In this document: piece after piece, positions 6,492 to 15,005 of the stretch
Position numbering within the stretch: position 1 is the stretch's first letter
Layout: each line of letters starts with the position of its first letter
Origin: Clostridium prolinivorans
GTDB lineage: Bacteria; Bacillota; Clostridia; Clostridiales; Clostridiaceae
NCBI RefSeq assembly: GCF_004011155.1
Contig: NZ_RJWG01000015.1
Span: forward strand, 1 to 42,254
DNA: 42,254 bases
Direction: 5' to 3'
Made by a program: the position numbers and the translations under genes
The notes under the pieces: model-generated
What the model saw: only the letters and a program-made list of their open reading frames with translations
Told to the model about the DNA's origin: nothing
Database searches by the model: none

Positions 6492-6926
6492 ATGAATAAA
6501 ATTTCATCAATAATTTTGCGTATAATAATAATTCTTTCCTCTATTGTAGGGGTAATAGTGAGTATATTCGCCTTGCCTACCTTTGGAACAGCTATAGCAA
6601 AGAACTTTCCTGAATACGCTTTTTTACAATATCCTATAATCTTTGGCTTATACTTGGCAGCTATTTGTTTTTTCTTTGCATTGTTCCAATTTTGGCTTTT
6701 GTTGAATGGCATTGATCAGGGTGGCATACTTTTGGCAAAAAGGCTTAAAGCAATAAGATTTAGTGCAATCATGTTCAGTATATTGTATGTTTTTTGTGCT
6801 ATGCCGATTATTTTTTTGGCGGCAGATGCAGATGACGCTCCAGGATTAATCTTTTTTGGAATGTATTTAGATTTGTTTCCCATAGGTATAGCAGCGATTG
6901 CAGATATTTTAGAAAAAAAGTGCTAG
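6492..6926 (+). CDS. DUF2975 family membrane protein
   Basis: A 144-residue protein with four membrane segments (about 6-28, 48-72, 89-110, 115-138), matching the size and pattern of DUF2975 (YoaS-like) proteins. The start at 6492 has the ribosome binding site AAAGGAAG; upstream in-frame ATGs lack one. Family members usually sit beside a tiny XRE-type regulator gene (YozG-like); none follows here, so this copy is an orphan. The DNA between the VOC gene and this gene (6322-6491) has coding-like pieces in two frames (KERYKEDIDTYG and QYDPIERYEQLDKSI) and may be a decayed gene. Confidence 0.65.
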   Translation: MNKISSIILRIIIILSSIVGVIVSIFALPTFGTAIAKNFPEYAFLQYPIIFGLYLAAICFFFALFQFWLLLNGIDQGGILLAKRLKAIRFSAIMFSILYVFCAMPIIFLAADADDAPGLIFFGMYLDLFPIGIAAIADILEKKC

Positions 6927-7089
6927 ATAGGCTACAATAAATATTTATTAATTAATCTTTTTAATAGAGATATAGAAGGATATGTAAATATCATACTAGG
7001 GCTACAAATCTTCTGTACGAAGCTTTTTAGATCTAACATAAATTTAACTAAGATAAATGTAATTCTGTTAACTATATTAAAAATAAATC

Positions 7090-7150
7090 TTGACAATCAT
7101 AAATATATGTACTAAACTAAATTTAACATTTAATTTAATTCAATTAAATT
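7090..7150 (+). promoter_or_regulatory. ohrR promoter with palindromic operator
   Basis: A -35 box TTGACA (7090-7095) and a -10-like TAAACT (7113-7118) are separated by 17 nt. Downstream, AATTTAATT-C-AATTAAATT (7132-7150) is a perfect 9-1-9 palindrome with the same AATT-rich character as known OhrR operators, placed between the promoter and the regulator start at 7180. Autoregulation by OhrR is expected from the family. Confidence 0.55.
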
Positions 7151-7179
7151 TGTATAAATCATTGATGGAGAATGTGTAT

Positions 7180-7614
7180 ATGGGTAAATATGATAAAATT
7201 AAACTAGAAAATCAACTTTGCTTTTCATTATATGCTTTATCCAGGGAAGTAATAAAATTATATAAACCAATATTAGATAAATATAATCTCACATATACGC
7301 AATATATAACTATGTTGGTTTTATGGGAAGAAGAAAAAATAATATTTAAGGAATTAGGTAAAAGACTGCATTTAGACTCAGGAACTCTTACACCTGTGGT
7401 TAAAAAATTGGAAGCTATGGGTTTAGTTATAAAATATAGAAATGTAGAAGATGATAGAGTAGTTACTGTTGAATTAACTGAAAAGGGAAAACTGCTAAAA
7501 GAGGATATTCTTGAAGTTCCAGAAAAAATGTATTGTAAATTAAAGGGCAATGATAAAAAAATTATTGATTTAAAAAAGCAGCTTGATGAATTAATGCAGT
7601 TAATAGAAGAATAA
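7180..7614 (+). CDS. ohrR: OhrR-type MarR family organic peroxide sensor
   Basis: A 144-residue MarR-family repressor. The N-terminus LENQLCFSLYALSRE matches the OhrR signature, with the peroxide-reactive cysteine at residue 14; oxidation of this Cys by organic hydroperoxides releases DNA. The winged helix is at about 45-110, including LDSGTLTPVVKKLE as recognition helix and the wing at RNVEDDRVVTVELT. Only one Cys is near this position, with another in the C-terminal part (MYCKLKG). The start at 7180 is chosen from the GGAG at 7167-7170 and agreement with OhrR length. The gene precedes a glutathione-peroxidase-like gene and probably controls it. Confidence 0.8.
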   Translation: MGKYDKIKLENQLCFSLYALSREVIKLYKPILDKYNLTYTQYITMLVLWEEEKIIFKELGKRLHLDSGTLTPVVKKLEAMGLVIKYRNVEDDRVVTVELTEKGKLLKEDILEVPEKMYCKLKGNDKKIIDLKKQLDELMQLIEE

Positions 7615-7658
7615 AGTTAAATTATATATAAAATTTAGCTTTATTTTTTAAAATAATT

Positions 7659-7677
7659 AATTTAACAAAATTAAATT
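7659..7677. promoter_or_regulatory. possible OhrR-like operator before the peroxidase gene
   Basis: AATTTAA (7659-7665) and TTAAATT (7671-7677) form a 7-5-7 inverted repeat resembling the AATTTAATT palindrome before ohrR. It lies about 110 nt upstream of the peroxidase start. AT-rich background makes chance similarity possible. Confidence 0.35.
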
Positions 7678-7786
7678 TTAATAAATTAAAGGAGATGAAA
7701 TATGAAAATTTAATAGATAAATTATACAAAGAGTATAAAAAGTTAATATGATATATAAAAATATTTATAAAAAAGGAGATATTAAT

Positions 7787-8323
7787 ATGATATATGATTA
7801 TAAAGTTAAGGATATAGATGGAAATGAAGTTTCATTGAGCAAATATAAAGGTAAAGTGCTTTTAATAGTTAATACTGCTACAGGATGTGGATTTACACCT
7901 CAATATGAGGGACTTCAAAAACTTTATGCTAAATATAAAGATCAAGGATTTGAAATATTAGATTTTCCAAGCAATCAATTCTTTGAGCAGGCTCCTGGTG
8001 ATAATAAAGAAATTTCACAATTTTGCAAAATAAACTTTGGAACAACTTTCCAGACATTTGCTAAAATTGATGTAAATGGAGAAAATGCATCTGATTTATT
8101 TAAATTTCTAAAGGCACAAGCACCAAAGGCAGAGGAAGATGCAGCATCAGAAGGATTATATAAAAAATTAGAAGGATATGGCTTTAGTACGTCTGGTGAT
8201 GATATTAAATGGAATTTTACAAAATTTCTTGTAGATAGAAATGGAAAAGTTATTGCTAGGTTTGCACCAACATATGAACCAGAAAAACTAGATGAAATTA
8301 TTAAAGAATTACTTCAAAAATAA
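7787..8323 (+). CDS. glutathione peroxidase family thiol peroxidase
   Basis: A 178-residue thioredoxin-fold peroxidase reducing hydroperoxides. The active site is NTATGCGFTPQY with peroxidatic Cys34; FPSNQF at 60-65 corresponds to the family FPCNQF motif with Ser in place of Cys; Cys80 in QFCKINFGTTF may act as resolving Cys; WNFTKFLVDRNG carries the conserved Trp-Asn. As a Cys enzyme it most likely uses thioredoxin rather than glutathione. The start at 7787 follows AAAAGGAG; upstream ATGs lack this. It is co-oriented with ohrR 170 nt away, consistent with peroxide-inducible expression. Confidence 0.8.
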   Translation: MIYDYKVKDIDGNEVSLSKYKGKVLLIVNTATGCGFTPQYEGLQKLYAKYKDQGFEILDFPSNQFFEQAPGDNKEISQFCKINFGTTFQTFAKIDVNGENASDLFKFLKAQAPKAEEDAASEGLYKKLEGYGFSTSGDDIKWNFTKFLVDRNGKVIARFAPTYEPEKLDEIIKELLQK

Positions 8324-8708
8324 TTATATATGGAAAATACTTTGGGTTTATCAATTAAAATTATGGTTATAATTAATAGTAAATACTGTAGATTTTAACT
8401 ATTATATTTTTATTGAAAAGATCTATTTTTTAAAAGGTGTTTATGAAATAAGGATAGCTTAAAATAAATTAAACATTAAATATTTGTTTTATTAAATAAT
8501 AAATAAAAAGATATAATTTATAAAATCATATCTCTATTTTATGTATGGTATGGAAGTCTATTATCATGATAGCATAGAAAAATAATTTTATATAGTTATA
8601 AAATGGGAGTATTTGTTAATAATAAGTTGAGTATTAAAAATGAGAATAGTTTATAGAACAAAGCTAATATTATAAAGTGAATAAATACGAACTGAGGAGG
8701 ATTAAAGT
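8324..8708. other. intergenic region without a gene
   Basis: About 385 AT-rich nt between the peroxidase and azoreductase genes. The only structure seen is an imperfect hairpin pairing AGATAT with ATATCT around 8509-8535 followed by a short T-run, a weak terminator candidate. The ribosome binding site of the next gene (GAGGAGG) is at about 8694-8700. No coding signal noticed. Confidence 0.35.
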
Positions 8709-9311
8709 ATGAGTAAAGTATTATATATAAAAGCAAATGTAAAACCTGAAGGAGAATCAAGAACATTTAAGATTTCAAATAGCTTCATAGAGGAATATAA
8801 GAAAAATAATCCCAATGATGAGATTATTACCTTAGATTTATACAAGGAAAATATAGATTTTTTAAAAATAGAAGATTTAGGAGCAGTATTTGGTCCTAAA
8901 TCTGAAGAAAGCAAGAAACATCCTATTTTAAAATATGCTTATCAATTTGCTGAGGCTGATAAATATATAGTTGCAGCGCCAATGTGGAATTTAGGCAGTC
9001 CTGCAATATTAAAGGCTTATATAGATTATGTTGCTGTTACAGGAATAACATTTAAATATACTGAAAATGGACCGGTTGGTCTTTGTACAGGAAAGAAAGC
9101 TGTTCATATTGTCTCAAGGGGTGGAGAATATTCAGGAGAAGGAGAAGCATTTGAAATGGGAGATAGGTATTTAAAAACTATTTTTGGTTTCTTTGGTATA
9201 ACTGACATTACTACAATAGCAGCAGATAAGTTAGATGTTATTGGTGAAAATGTAGAAGAAATTATTGAAAATGCAATTAAGAAAGCTCAAACACTCGCAA
9301 GAGAGTTTTAA
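8709..9311 (+). CDS. azoR: FMN-dependent NADH azoreductase
   Basis: A 200-residue flavodoxin-fold quinone or azo-dye reductase. The N-terminal beta strand and FMN phosphate loop are VLYIKANVKPEGESRTFKIS (residues 4-23); AAPMWNLGSPAILKAYIDYV (about 94-113) is the strongly conserved AzoR flavin-contact segment; the SRGGEYSGEG loop (about 137-146) also matches. The family reduces quinones and azo compounds with NADH and protects against electrophile stress. The start follows GAGGAGG by 8 nt. It is a monocistronic gene near the peroxide genes. Confidence 0.85.
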   Translation: MSKVLYIKANVKPEGESRTFKISNSFIEEYKKNNPNDEIITLDLYKENIDFLKIEDLGAVFGPKSEESKKHPILKYAYQFAEADKYIVAAPMWNLGSPAILKAYIDYVAVTGITFKYTENGPVGLCTGKKAVHIVSRGGEYSGEGEAFEMGDRYLKTIFGFFGITDITTIAADKLDVIGENVEEIIENAIKKAQTLAREF

Positions 9312-9536
9312 TAATTAACATCCCTACCTGTGCTTTATTAGTAACTGGCTGTGTTATCAAAGTAAATAAAAACTAAAAGTATATTAGCTCAGCATATACA
9401 AATAACAATTAGATAAAAAGCTATTAATTAAAAGGTACAAAAATTAAGTGAGTACAATGAAGTGGTTTTAAGCTTATTTTAGAGCAGGAAATCATAGAAT
9501 GTACTGGATGGATTGTTTTATAATGAATAAATTTAA

Positions 9537-9577
9537 AGCTGATTTCTACAAATAGGAATCAGCTATTTATTTTTTGT
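9537..9577 (+). terminator. rho-independent terminator
   Basis: AGCTGATTTC and GGAATCAGCT pair (9537-9546 with 9555-9564) around a short loop and are followed by ATTTATTTTTTG. It lies 225 nt past azoR; the intervening 9312-9536 holds no convincing gene, so either azoR has a long trailer or a lost gene lay here. Confidence 0.6.
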
Positions 9578-9663
9578 CCAAAGTATCATTATAAAATACC
9601 ATCTTATTAATAGATGGTCACAAAATCAATTTATTTCAAGAATAATATTTAAGGAAAATATGG

Positions 9664-9697
9664 TTGACAAAAACACTATATTGTAATACAATATAGT
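9664..9697 (+). promoter_or_regulatory. padR promoter overlapped by a 9-5-9 operator
   Basis: A consensus -35 TTGACA (9664-9669) and -10 TACAAT (9687-9692) are 17 nt apart. ACTATATTG (9675-9683) and CAATATAGT (9689-9697) form a perfect inverted repeat covering the spacer and the -10 box, and a second partial copy (CATTGCATTGCAATA) follows at 9701-9714. PadR proteins normally bind such dyads at their own promoter. Confidence 0.65.
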
Positions 9698-9736
9698 AAA
9701 CATTGCATTGCAATATACTAGAGAGGAGATTTTATT

Positions 9737-10069
9737 ATGATTCCTTCACAAATGTTGAAAGGTGTTTTAGAAGGGTGTATTCTAGAAATAATTCGAAAAC
9801 GAGAGACGTATGCATATGAAATTTCAAAACAGTTAGAGAAATATGGATTTGGTATGATATCTGAAGGAACGATATATCCTATTATTTTGCGATTGCAGAA
9901 AAATGAGCTTATAAAAGCTACTTTACAAGATTCTAATAGTGGGCCAAAACGTAAATATTATAACTTAACCGAAAAAGGTATTTCTATGCTAAATCAGTTT
10001 AAAGATAATTGGCAAGAACTAGATTATGCGGTTAATCAATTATTAATGGGGAGTGAAGATAATGAATAA
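9737..10069 (+). CDS. PadR family transcriptional regulator
   Basis: A 110-residue PadR-type winged-helix repressor. Residues 5-80 carry the domain: LKGVLEGCILEII, YAYEISKQLEKYGF, SEGTIYPIILRLQKNELI as recognition helix, and the wing SGPKRKYYNLTEKG. It ends in a helix for dimerisation. PadR repressors commonly respond to xenobiotics or envelope stress and are released from their own promoter; the dyad at 9675-9697 fits this. The downstream membrane gene starts within its last codons, so both are one operon. Confidence 0.85.
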   Translation: MIPSQMLKGVLEGCILEIIRKRETYAYEISKQLEKYGFGMISEGTIYPIILRLQKNELIKATLQDSNSGPKRKYYNLTEKGISMLNQFKDNWQELDYAVNQLLMGSEDNE

Positions 10070-10733
10070 ACAAGTAAAGGAATTATTTAAAAAAAATAAC
10101 AGTAGGGAAAAGGAAATTTTTGATAATAATAAAGAAATTTATACAAATATGATTGTTTATTTACGGGGTTCTGATTTAACAGAATATAATCAAGAAGTTG
10201 TAAGAGAAGATATTATTGAACTAATTATAGATGGTCAGCAACGAGGTGATGATATTCAAAAAGTTATGGGAGGTAGATACAAGGAAATTTGTGACGAAAT
10301 TATCGAAGCTATGCCTAAAAAGACTAAAAAAGATAAAATCATTGAATTTGTAGATATTTTTCTTAATGCATTATGGATTTTAGGTGCTATAGCTTTAATT
10401 AAAACCTTAGCAAGTAGTCTTATTTTAAAAGAAACTGAGTTTAAATTTATTTTAACAGTCGGTGATATTGTAAATATATTTGTTATTATTTTAGTAGCAA
10501 ATGCGATTGTATTGTTTATTACTAAAAAAGCATTTGATACAAATGATGCAAATAAACATAACAAAATTATTTCTTTTTTGAGAATATGGTTTATTGCTAC
10601 AGTTATTTTTACTGTAATAATAATGAGTAGTATATATCTTAGAACCACTTTACTGAGTATTCCTATATGGTTAGCAGCAATAATAGTTTTATTCCTTTTT
10701 ATTATTGAAAAAATGATAAATGTAAGAATTTGA
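10062..10733 (+). CDS. PadR-linked membrane protein with DUF1048-like N-terminus
   Basis: A 223-residue protein. Residues 1-90 are soluble and helical, with the pattern YLRGSDLT...VREDIIELIIDGQQRGDDIQKVMGG typical of the DUF1048/DUF1129 region found beside PadR regulators. Four membrane segments follow at about 98-118, 127-148, 168-188 and 195-218. The ATG at 10062 overlaps the padR stop by 8 nt and has the ribosome binding site GGGGAGTG; a GTG at 10053 is also in frame. Such PadR-partner proteins have no firmly known biochemical role; envelope-stress response is a common guess. Confidence 0.7.
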   Translation: MNKQVKELFKKNNSREKEIFDNNKEIYTNMIVYLRGSDLTEYNQEVVREDIIELIIDGQQRGDDIQKVMGGRYKEICDEIIEAMPKKTKKDKIIEFVDIFLNALWILGAIALIKTLASSLILKETEFKFILTVGDIVNIFVIILVANAIVLFITKKAFDTNDANKHNKIISFLRIWFIATVIFTVIIMSSIYLRTTLLSIPIWLAAIIVLFLFIIEKMINVRI

Positions 10734-10966
10734 CTATTATAAAAATCAGTATTTTCTACAAAATATAGTTATTAGAGAAAGATAATGATACTAATAAAAT
10801 AAATATTGGAATTATTTATAAGTGATATTATTTTTAATAATAGGCTAACATATACAGATATAATGAATGATTTGGGGATTAGAAAATCTTACTGATAAAT
10901 CAGAAAATAATCAAAAAAACTTGTAGTATAATATATTACAATAGATGTATAGGGGGATGAGAATAG

Positions 10967-11617
10967 ATGATAAATATTATAAAAATTAATGGTATTTCCA
11001 ATTGCTATCCAGAAGAAATTGAAGGAACAAATGAATGGTATTGTTGTAGCGAAAGTAAAGTATCATTTTGTGATTTATATGAAGCAGAGGAAATGGTTAA
11101 TAAAGGTAAGGTTTTTCCAGGGATAAATTGTCACTTAATTCATTTTCCTGATGGAAAAGTATATTCACCATTTAAAATGCAAGAAAATGTATATATAGAG
11201 AAACCCATATGGAATAATGGAGAATTAGATTTTTTAGTTGTTAATTTTAATACAAGATTGCTTAATATTCTAAAATATATACCAGAAAAGCAAAAATTAG
11301 AAATGCTTACTGAATTATCATTATCAGAAGTAAAAGATTGTTACAATTTAAAGCTTGAAATAATGCCACTTACACTTGGAAGAAGTGGGAATGATGGTTT
11401 TTATGAAATTATTTGGCCAGAAAAAAAGAATATTGCAATTGGAGATACAGAGACAGTATTATTTCGAGATGGAGATAAATTATATTTATCTGAATGGTAT
11501 GAAGATCCGGAGTATAATGAAAATGTAATAGTTAGAGATATTCGAACTGGAGAAATAATAGAAAAATACGAAGGATATTTATGTAGATTACCTAATAATG
11601 TGTACTGGAAAATTTAA
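10967..11617 (+). CDS. hypothetical cytoplasmic protein
   Basis: A 216-residue soluble protein without signal peptide or membrane segment. The N-terminal half contains five cysteines (CYPEEIEGTNEWYCC, SFCDLYE, GINCHLIHF) and the C-terminal half is beta-rich and acidic (GDTETVLFRDGDKLYLSEWYED, IVRDIRTGEI). It starts behind AGGGGGATGAG with good spacing and stands alone, upstream of the IS region. No family recognised. The even codon pattern and strong ribosome binding site support a real gene. Confidence 0.6.
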   Translation: MINIIKINGISNCYPEEIEGTNEWYCCSESKVSFCDLYEAEEMVNKGKVFPGINCHLIHFPDGKVYSPFKMQENVYIEKPIWNNGELDFLVVNFNTRLLNILKYIPEKQKLEMLTELSLSEVKDCYNLKLEIMPLTLGRSGNDGFYEIIWPEKKNIAIGDTETVLFRDGDKLYLSEWYEDPEYNENVIVRDIRTGEIIEKYEGYLCRLPNNVYWKI

Positions 11618-12133
11618 TATAATTTACAGATTATTTAGTTTAGTAAGATGCTATATGTGAGAGTTACATATGGGATAGTAAATTAAGCATGACTATTTAC
11701 CATAAAATGGATAGATCATCTTTAGTAATACAGCAAAAAATATTAAAGAGTTAATCAACCAAGAGATTAGACATAAGCAATATGGAATGTAGTGCAAAAA
11801 AAAAAAAAATAGGTTTTAAAGTTGAAGATGTGGATAAAACAAAGTTTAGGAGAAGAAGGTTTATATTTTAAACTAGATCCATTTCATAAAGTCAGGGTGT
11901 ATTAAGGTCAGTACAATATAAGAAAGAAGTTAATAAGCTAATAAAAATGTTAAATTACAAAATAAAAGTATATGAAAATAAATTTTAAAATGTATTATAA
12001 TGGATAATTTTTTGCAAAAGAAAAGTGCCCACTACAACTTGACACAATCTTAATGGGTAATGGACACTCAGTTATAATGATTTAATTTAATCATTTTTAC
12101 CGACTATTTTTTACTAAAAAATATATCATGTTT
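11618..12133. other. intergenic debris between hypothetical gene and split DUF6512 gene
   Basis: About 515 nt without an intact gene. A run of 14 A is at 11796-11809. Short coding-like pieces occur in different frames (for example IKELINQEIRHKQYG near 11745, and KVEDVDKTKFRRRRF just after the A-run), suggesting degraded genes. An imperfect inverted repeat pairs AGTGCCCACTAC (12024-12035) with GTAATGGACACT (12057-12068), 10 of 12 positions, possibly the terminator of the DUF6512 gene on the other strand or the relic of an element end. Confidence 0.35.
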
Positions 12134-12208
12134 TCATATTCCATACTGACCTGTTATACTATCTCTAAAAAGTGGTATATGTGGTGGATTGCGCTTTCCC
12201 CAATAAAA
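12134..12208 (-). pseudogene. C-terminal piece of the IS-split DUF6512 gene
   Basis: Read on the minus strand from the IS edge, this DNA encodes YWGKRNPPHIPLFRD and then SITGQYGI before a TGA at 12134-12136. A PPHxPLFxD...GxYG ending is what DUF6512 proteins normally have at their C-terminus, and it is missing from the N-terminal piece at 13452-13991. Joining the two after Phe at 13482-13484, with one AAA target duplicate removed, restores one frame. This shows directly that the element inserted into the gene. Confidence 0.7.
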
Positions 12209-12266
12209 TAGACAACTAAAACTCGTATTTTCTAACTTTTTCGTAGATTATCGTTATATTTCATTT

Positions 12267-13183
12267 TTATGCAGCTTTTGCTCTTTCTTTGGCATTGTTA
12301 TAATATTCTTCTGGAGTTAGATAATCATTGGATGCATGAATTCTTTGTCTGTTGTAAAATATTTCTATATACTCAAACACAGCTGAACGAGCTTCCTCAC
12401 GAGTTTTGAAATGTTTTTCATAGAGCCATTCACATTTCATTTTACCCCAAAAAGATTCTATAGGAGCATTGTCCCAACAGTTTCCCTTACGGGACATACT
12501 GCAAACAAAACCATACTTTTTTATTAAATTTTGGTAATCGATTGAGCAATACTGAGAGCCTCTATCCGAGTGCAAAATTACACCTGATGGTCTTCCAGCT
12601 CGTTGATACGCATCATTTAGAGCGTTAATAACTAGTTCTTTTGTCATTCTTTCGCTCATGGATAAACCTATGATTTTTTGTCCACATAAATCCATAATTG
12701 CAGCAACATACAGCCAGCCCTCATCTGTCCACAGGTATGTTATATCGCTTACCATCTTTTCATTTGGCTTATCCACAGTGAAGTCTCTATTTAGAATATT
12801 TTCAGCTACAGGAAGCTTATGATTAGAATTAGTTGTTGCTTTAAACTTTTTTGAAACCTTTGATTTTATCCCATTTTCACTCATTATACGCTCTATACGC
12901 TTATGATTTACCGGAGGGTTCTTTCCATCATTCAAAGCCTTCCTAATTTTAATAGAACCATAGACTTTACCACTCTTGTTGTGGATAATTTTGATTTTCT
13001 CTAATAGTATTTTATTTTCCTTAGATCTAGTACTCTCAGGTCTTTTATCCCATGCATAGTAACTGCTTCTTGAAACACAGAGAACCTCGCATAGCTTCGC
13101 TATTCGGAATTGACGGCGATTAGCCTTGATAAATTCAAACCTTTTTACTTTAGGTTCTTCGCGAAGTAGGCTGCCGCTTTTTT
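12267..13183 (-). CDS. IS3-family transposase OrfB (DDE integrase), made by frameshift
   Basis: The catalytic half of the transposase. The open frame carries an HTH_21 region (YGSIKIRKALN), then the rve integrase core: Asp in VSDITYLWTDEGWLY, Asp in HSDRGSQY and Glu in NAPIESFWGKMKCE, the DDE triad. It ends with the usual RIHASNDYLTPEEYY. No good separate start is present; the frame is open upstream through SGSLLREEPKVKRFEF and is entered from orfA by -1 slippage on the A-run at 13178-13184 (codons TTA AAA AAA). A TTG at 12935 would give only a 222-residue fragment. Confidence 0.8.
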
Positions 13184-13441
13184 TAATATTTCATTTTCCT
13201 CTTTAAGTTCTCTAATTTCCTTTTCAAGTTTTTTTAACTTTTCATCTTCAGGCTTAAGGTGTCCACTACCAGGAAAAGATGTTTCAGGTGCTTGTTTATA
13301 CTGCTTAATCCATCCATGCAATGTGGTTGGTTTTACTCCTAAATCTGATGCTATTTTAAGAACTGATTCTCCTGAACTTTCAACTCTTTTTACTGCTTCA
13401 ATTTTAAATTCCTTACTGTATTGTTTTTTCAAATTAATCAT
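13145..13441 (-). CDS. IS3-family transposase OrfA
   Basis: A 98-residue DNA-binding subunit. Residues 5-55 form a helix-turn-helix (YSKEFKIEAVKRVESSGESV, IASDLGVKPTTLHGWIKQY), followed by a leucine-zipper coiled coil (KLKKLEKEIRELKEENEILKK). It binds the element ends and, fused with OrfB by frameshift, forms the active transposase. The start is uncertain: the ATG at 13441 is only 1-2 nt from AAGGGA, a TTG at 13432 has better spacing, and an ATG at 13483 lies at the element edge. Confidence 0.8.
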   Translation of the reverse strand: MINLKKQYSKEFKIEAVKRVESSGESVLKIASDLGVKPTTLHGWIKQYKQAPETSFPGSGHLKPEDEKLKKLEKEIRELKEENEILKKAAAYFAKNLK

Positions 13442-13451
13442 TCCCTTCACT

Positions 13452-13991
13452 TTAAGTATACACGAGTTTCTCGTGTCTATCAAAGTGGGTAAGGGTTAGA
13501 TAAAGTGTAAATATCATAAAAACTAATATTAAAAATATAAAAATACATATAGTAATATATATATTTATTTCTTTTGAATATTTATAAAAATGGAATGCTA
13601 ATAATTGTCCAAATAATACTGCTAAAAATAATATACTAATATCAACTGCTAATATTTCTATTCCAAATGCTTCAGTATAAAAATAATACAGTAAAGGAAT
13701 TGTTATTAATGCTGTTAATACAGCTACTAAAGCACTAGTAAACCATTTATTTTTATCAATATTATATTTTTTACATTTTATAAAATAATAAAAGCTCCAC
13801 CAACAAATTATAGGCAAAAGTACCAGTTTTAAATGTTCCCAAACGCTTTCATTAACTGCAGCAATAAGACCAACTATTATATTTTTACCACTTAAATCAT
13901 ATAAAAAGTGCATAAATGTTCCAATTAAAAAAATAGCAGGAACACCTTTTATAATCCATTTTTCATATGGTGTCATTGTTTTATATCTCAT
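13452..13991 (-). pseudogene. DUF6512 membrane protein truncated by IS insertion
   Basis: As it stands this frame gives 179 residues with about five membrane segments. The N-terminal part has the family-like GTFMHFLYDLSGKN and AAVNESVWEHLKLVLLP motifs. The last nine residues (DRHEKLVYT) come from the insertion sequence end, which lies directly after LTLTHF. The true C-terminus is on the other side of the element at 12134-12205. The start at 13991 follows GGAGGG. DUF6512 proteins are small membrane proteins of unknown function; loss of the conserved end probably inactivates this copy. Confidence 0.7.
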
Positions 13992-14226
13992 AAGTCCCTC
14001 CAATATAATAATTTATGTAACATATTTTATATTATATGTAAAATCAACTTAATTATTAATATTTTTGTAAGTTTTAAATTGCAATATTAAATTTAACACC
14101 ATCATAAAAATCACTCATAATTAAGTTAAAGAATTATGAGTTATTTTGAAATTTAACATATCTAAATTTTTTCTATTCTTTCAATATACATTGTTTTAGG
14201 AATTACTAATATTTATCTATTATTTT

Positions 14227-14871
14227 TTAAGCATAATCAGTTAAATTATATTTTTTGAATATTGGTTTCAATAGTTTCATAAATATGCCCATTATAGGTC
14301 CAAAAATAAGCATACCTATTAATGTCCCTTCTCTAATTGCTAAAGGAACATCAAATATGAGCGCTAAAATAATAGAAATAATGATGCATAAAATGTCTAC
14401 TACTTGTCTAAAAACATGGAATTTAAATCCTAATTTATTAGATATAGCCATACAAGCACCTTCCAATGCAAAGGTTACCACATCTAATAACATAATTACA
14501 GCTACTGTAAATGCATTAATAACATAACCTAATATCAAGATTGTCACCCTTACAAAATAGTTTGATAAATCAATTCCACCTAATATATCATAGAAAAAGA
14601 GATTTATTGTGCATCCAATAATAAAACAAAGAACAATTTGTAAAGCATGCTTAATTTTAAAATCTTTTTTTAATATTATCAACTCAATAAAAATACATAT
14701 AAAATTAAATATCATTCCTACTGTACCAACTTGAATTCCATTAATTGAACTTCCTGTTAGAGCTAATGCATCCCAAGCACCTACACCAATAGCTGCTTTA
14801 AGTGTTAAAGAAGCTCCAAATGATACTGTTATAATCATTAAACAACATACTAAAATTCTTTTTATTTTCAT
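14227..14871 (-). CDS. YczE/YitT-family integral membrane protein
   Basis: A 214-residue protein with about five or six membrane segments. The start KIKRILVCCLMIITVSFGAS, then LKAAIGVGAWDALA (a hallmark of the YczE/YyaS branch) and GTVGMIFN, followed by further hydrophobic helices and a basic end. Function of the family is not settled; some members are linked to export or antibiotic production loci. The ATG at 14871 follows GGGGG with 5 nt spacing, while the upstream in-frame ATG at 14946 has no site. It neighbours two truncated genes. Confidence 0.7.
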   Translation of the reverse strand: MKIKRILVCCLMIITVSFGASLTLKAAIGVGAWDALALTGSSINGIQVGTVGMIFNFICIFIELIILKKDFKIKHALQIVLCFIIGCTINLFFYDILGGIDLSNYFVRVTILILGYVINAFTVAVIMLLDVVTFALEGACMAISNKLGFKFHVFRQVVDILCIIISIILALIFDVPLAIREGTLIGMLIFGPIMGIFMKLLKPIFKKYNLTDYA

Positions 14872-15005
14872 TTTATCCCCCTTAAATTTAACATCATCTA
14901 TATTTATACTATATAAACTACAATAATTAAAAGAAAATTTAATCAATAGTATTGATGCCTTTTTTTATTTGTATAAAGCTAATTTGATATAATATATTAT
15001 TTTTA

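Larger units (their letters stand above)
12209..13481 (-). mobile_element. IS3-family insertion sequence (about 1.27 kb)
   Basis: Contains orfA and orfB of an IS3-family transposase. Its ends are related inverted repeats: on the orfA side GATAGACACGAGAAACTCGT (13481 inward) and on the orfB side ATAGACAACTAAAACTCGT (from 12208 inward), sharing ATAGACA and AAACTCGT. AAA occurs on both flanks (12206-12208 and 13482-13484) as a plausible 3-bp target duplication. Exact ends are uncertain by 1-2 nt. It interrupts a DUF6512 gene, and both transposase frames look intact, so it may still be active. Confidence 0.8.

Noticed and set aside
11796-11809. Run of 14 A
   Set aside because: Homopolymer in a non-coding AT-rich region; no functional context.
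12024-12068. Imperfect 12-bp inverted repeat as the end of a second insertion sequence
   Set aside because: No transposase or second copy nearby; could equally be a terminator for the DUF6512 gene. Only noted in the gap entry.
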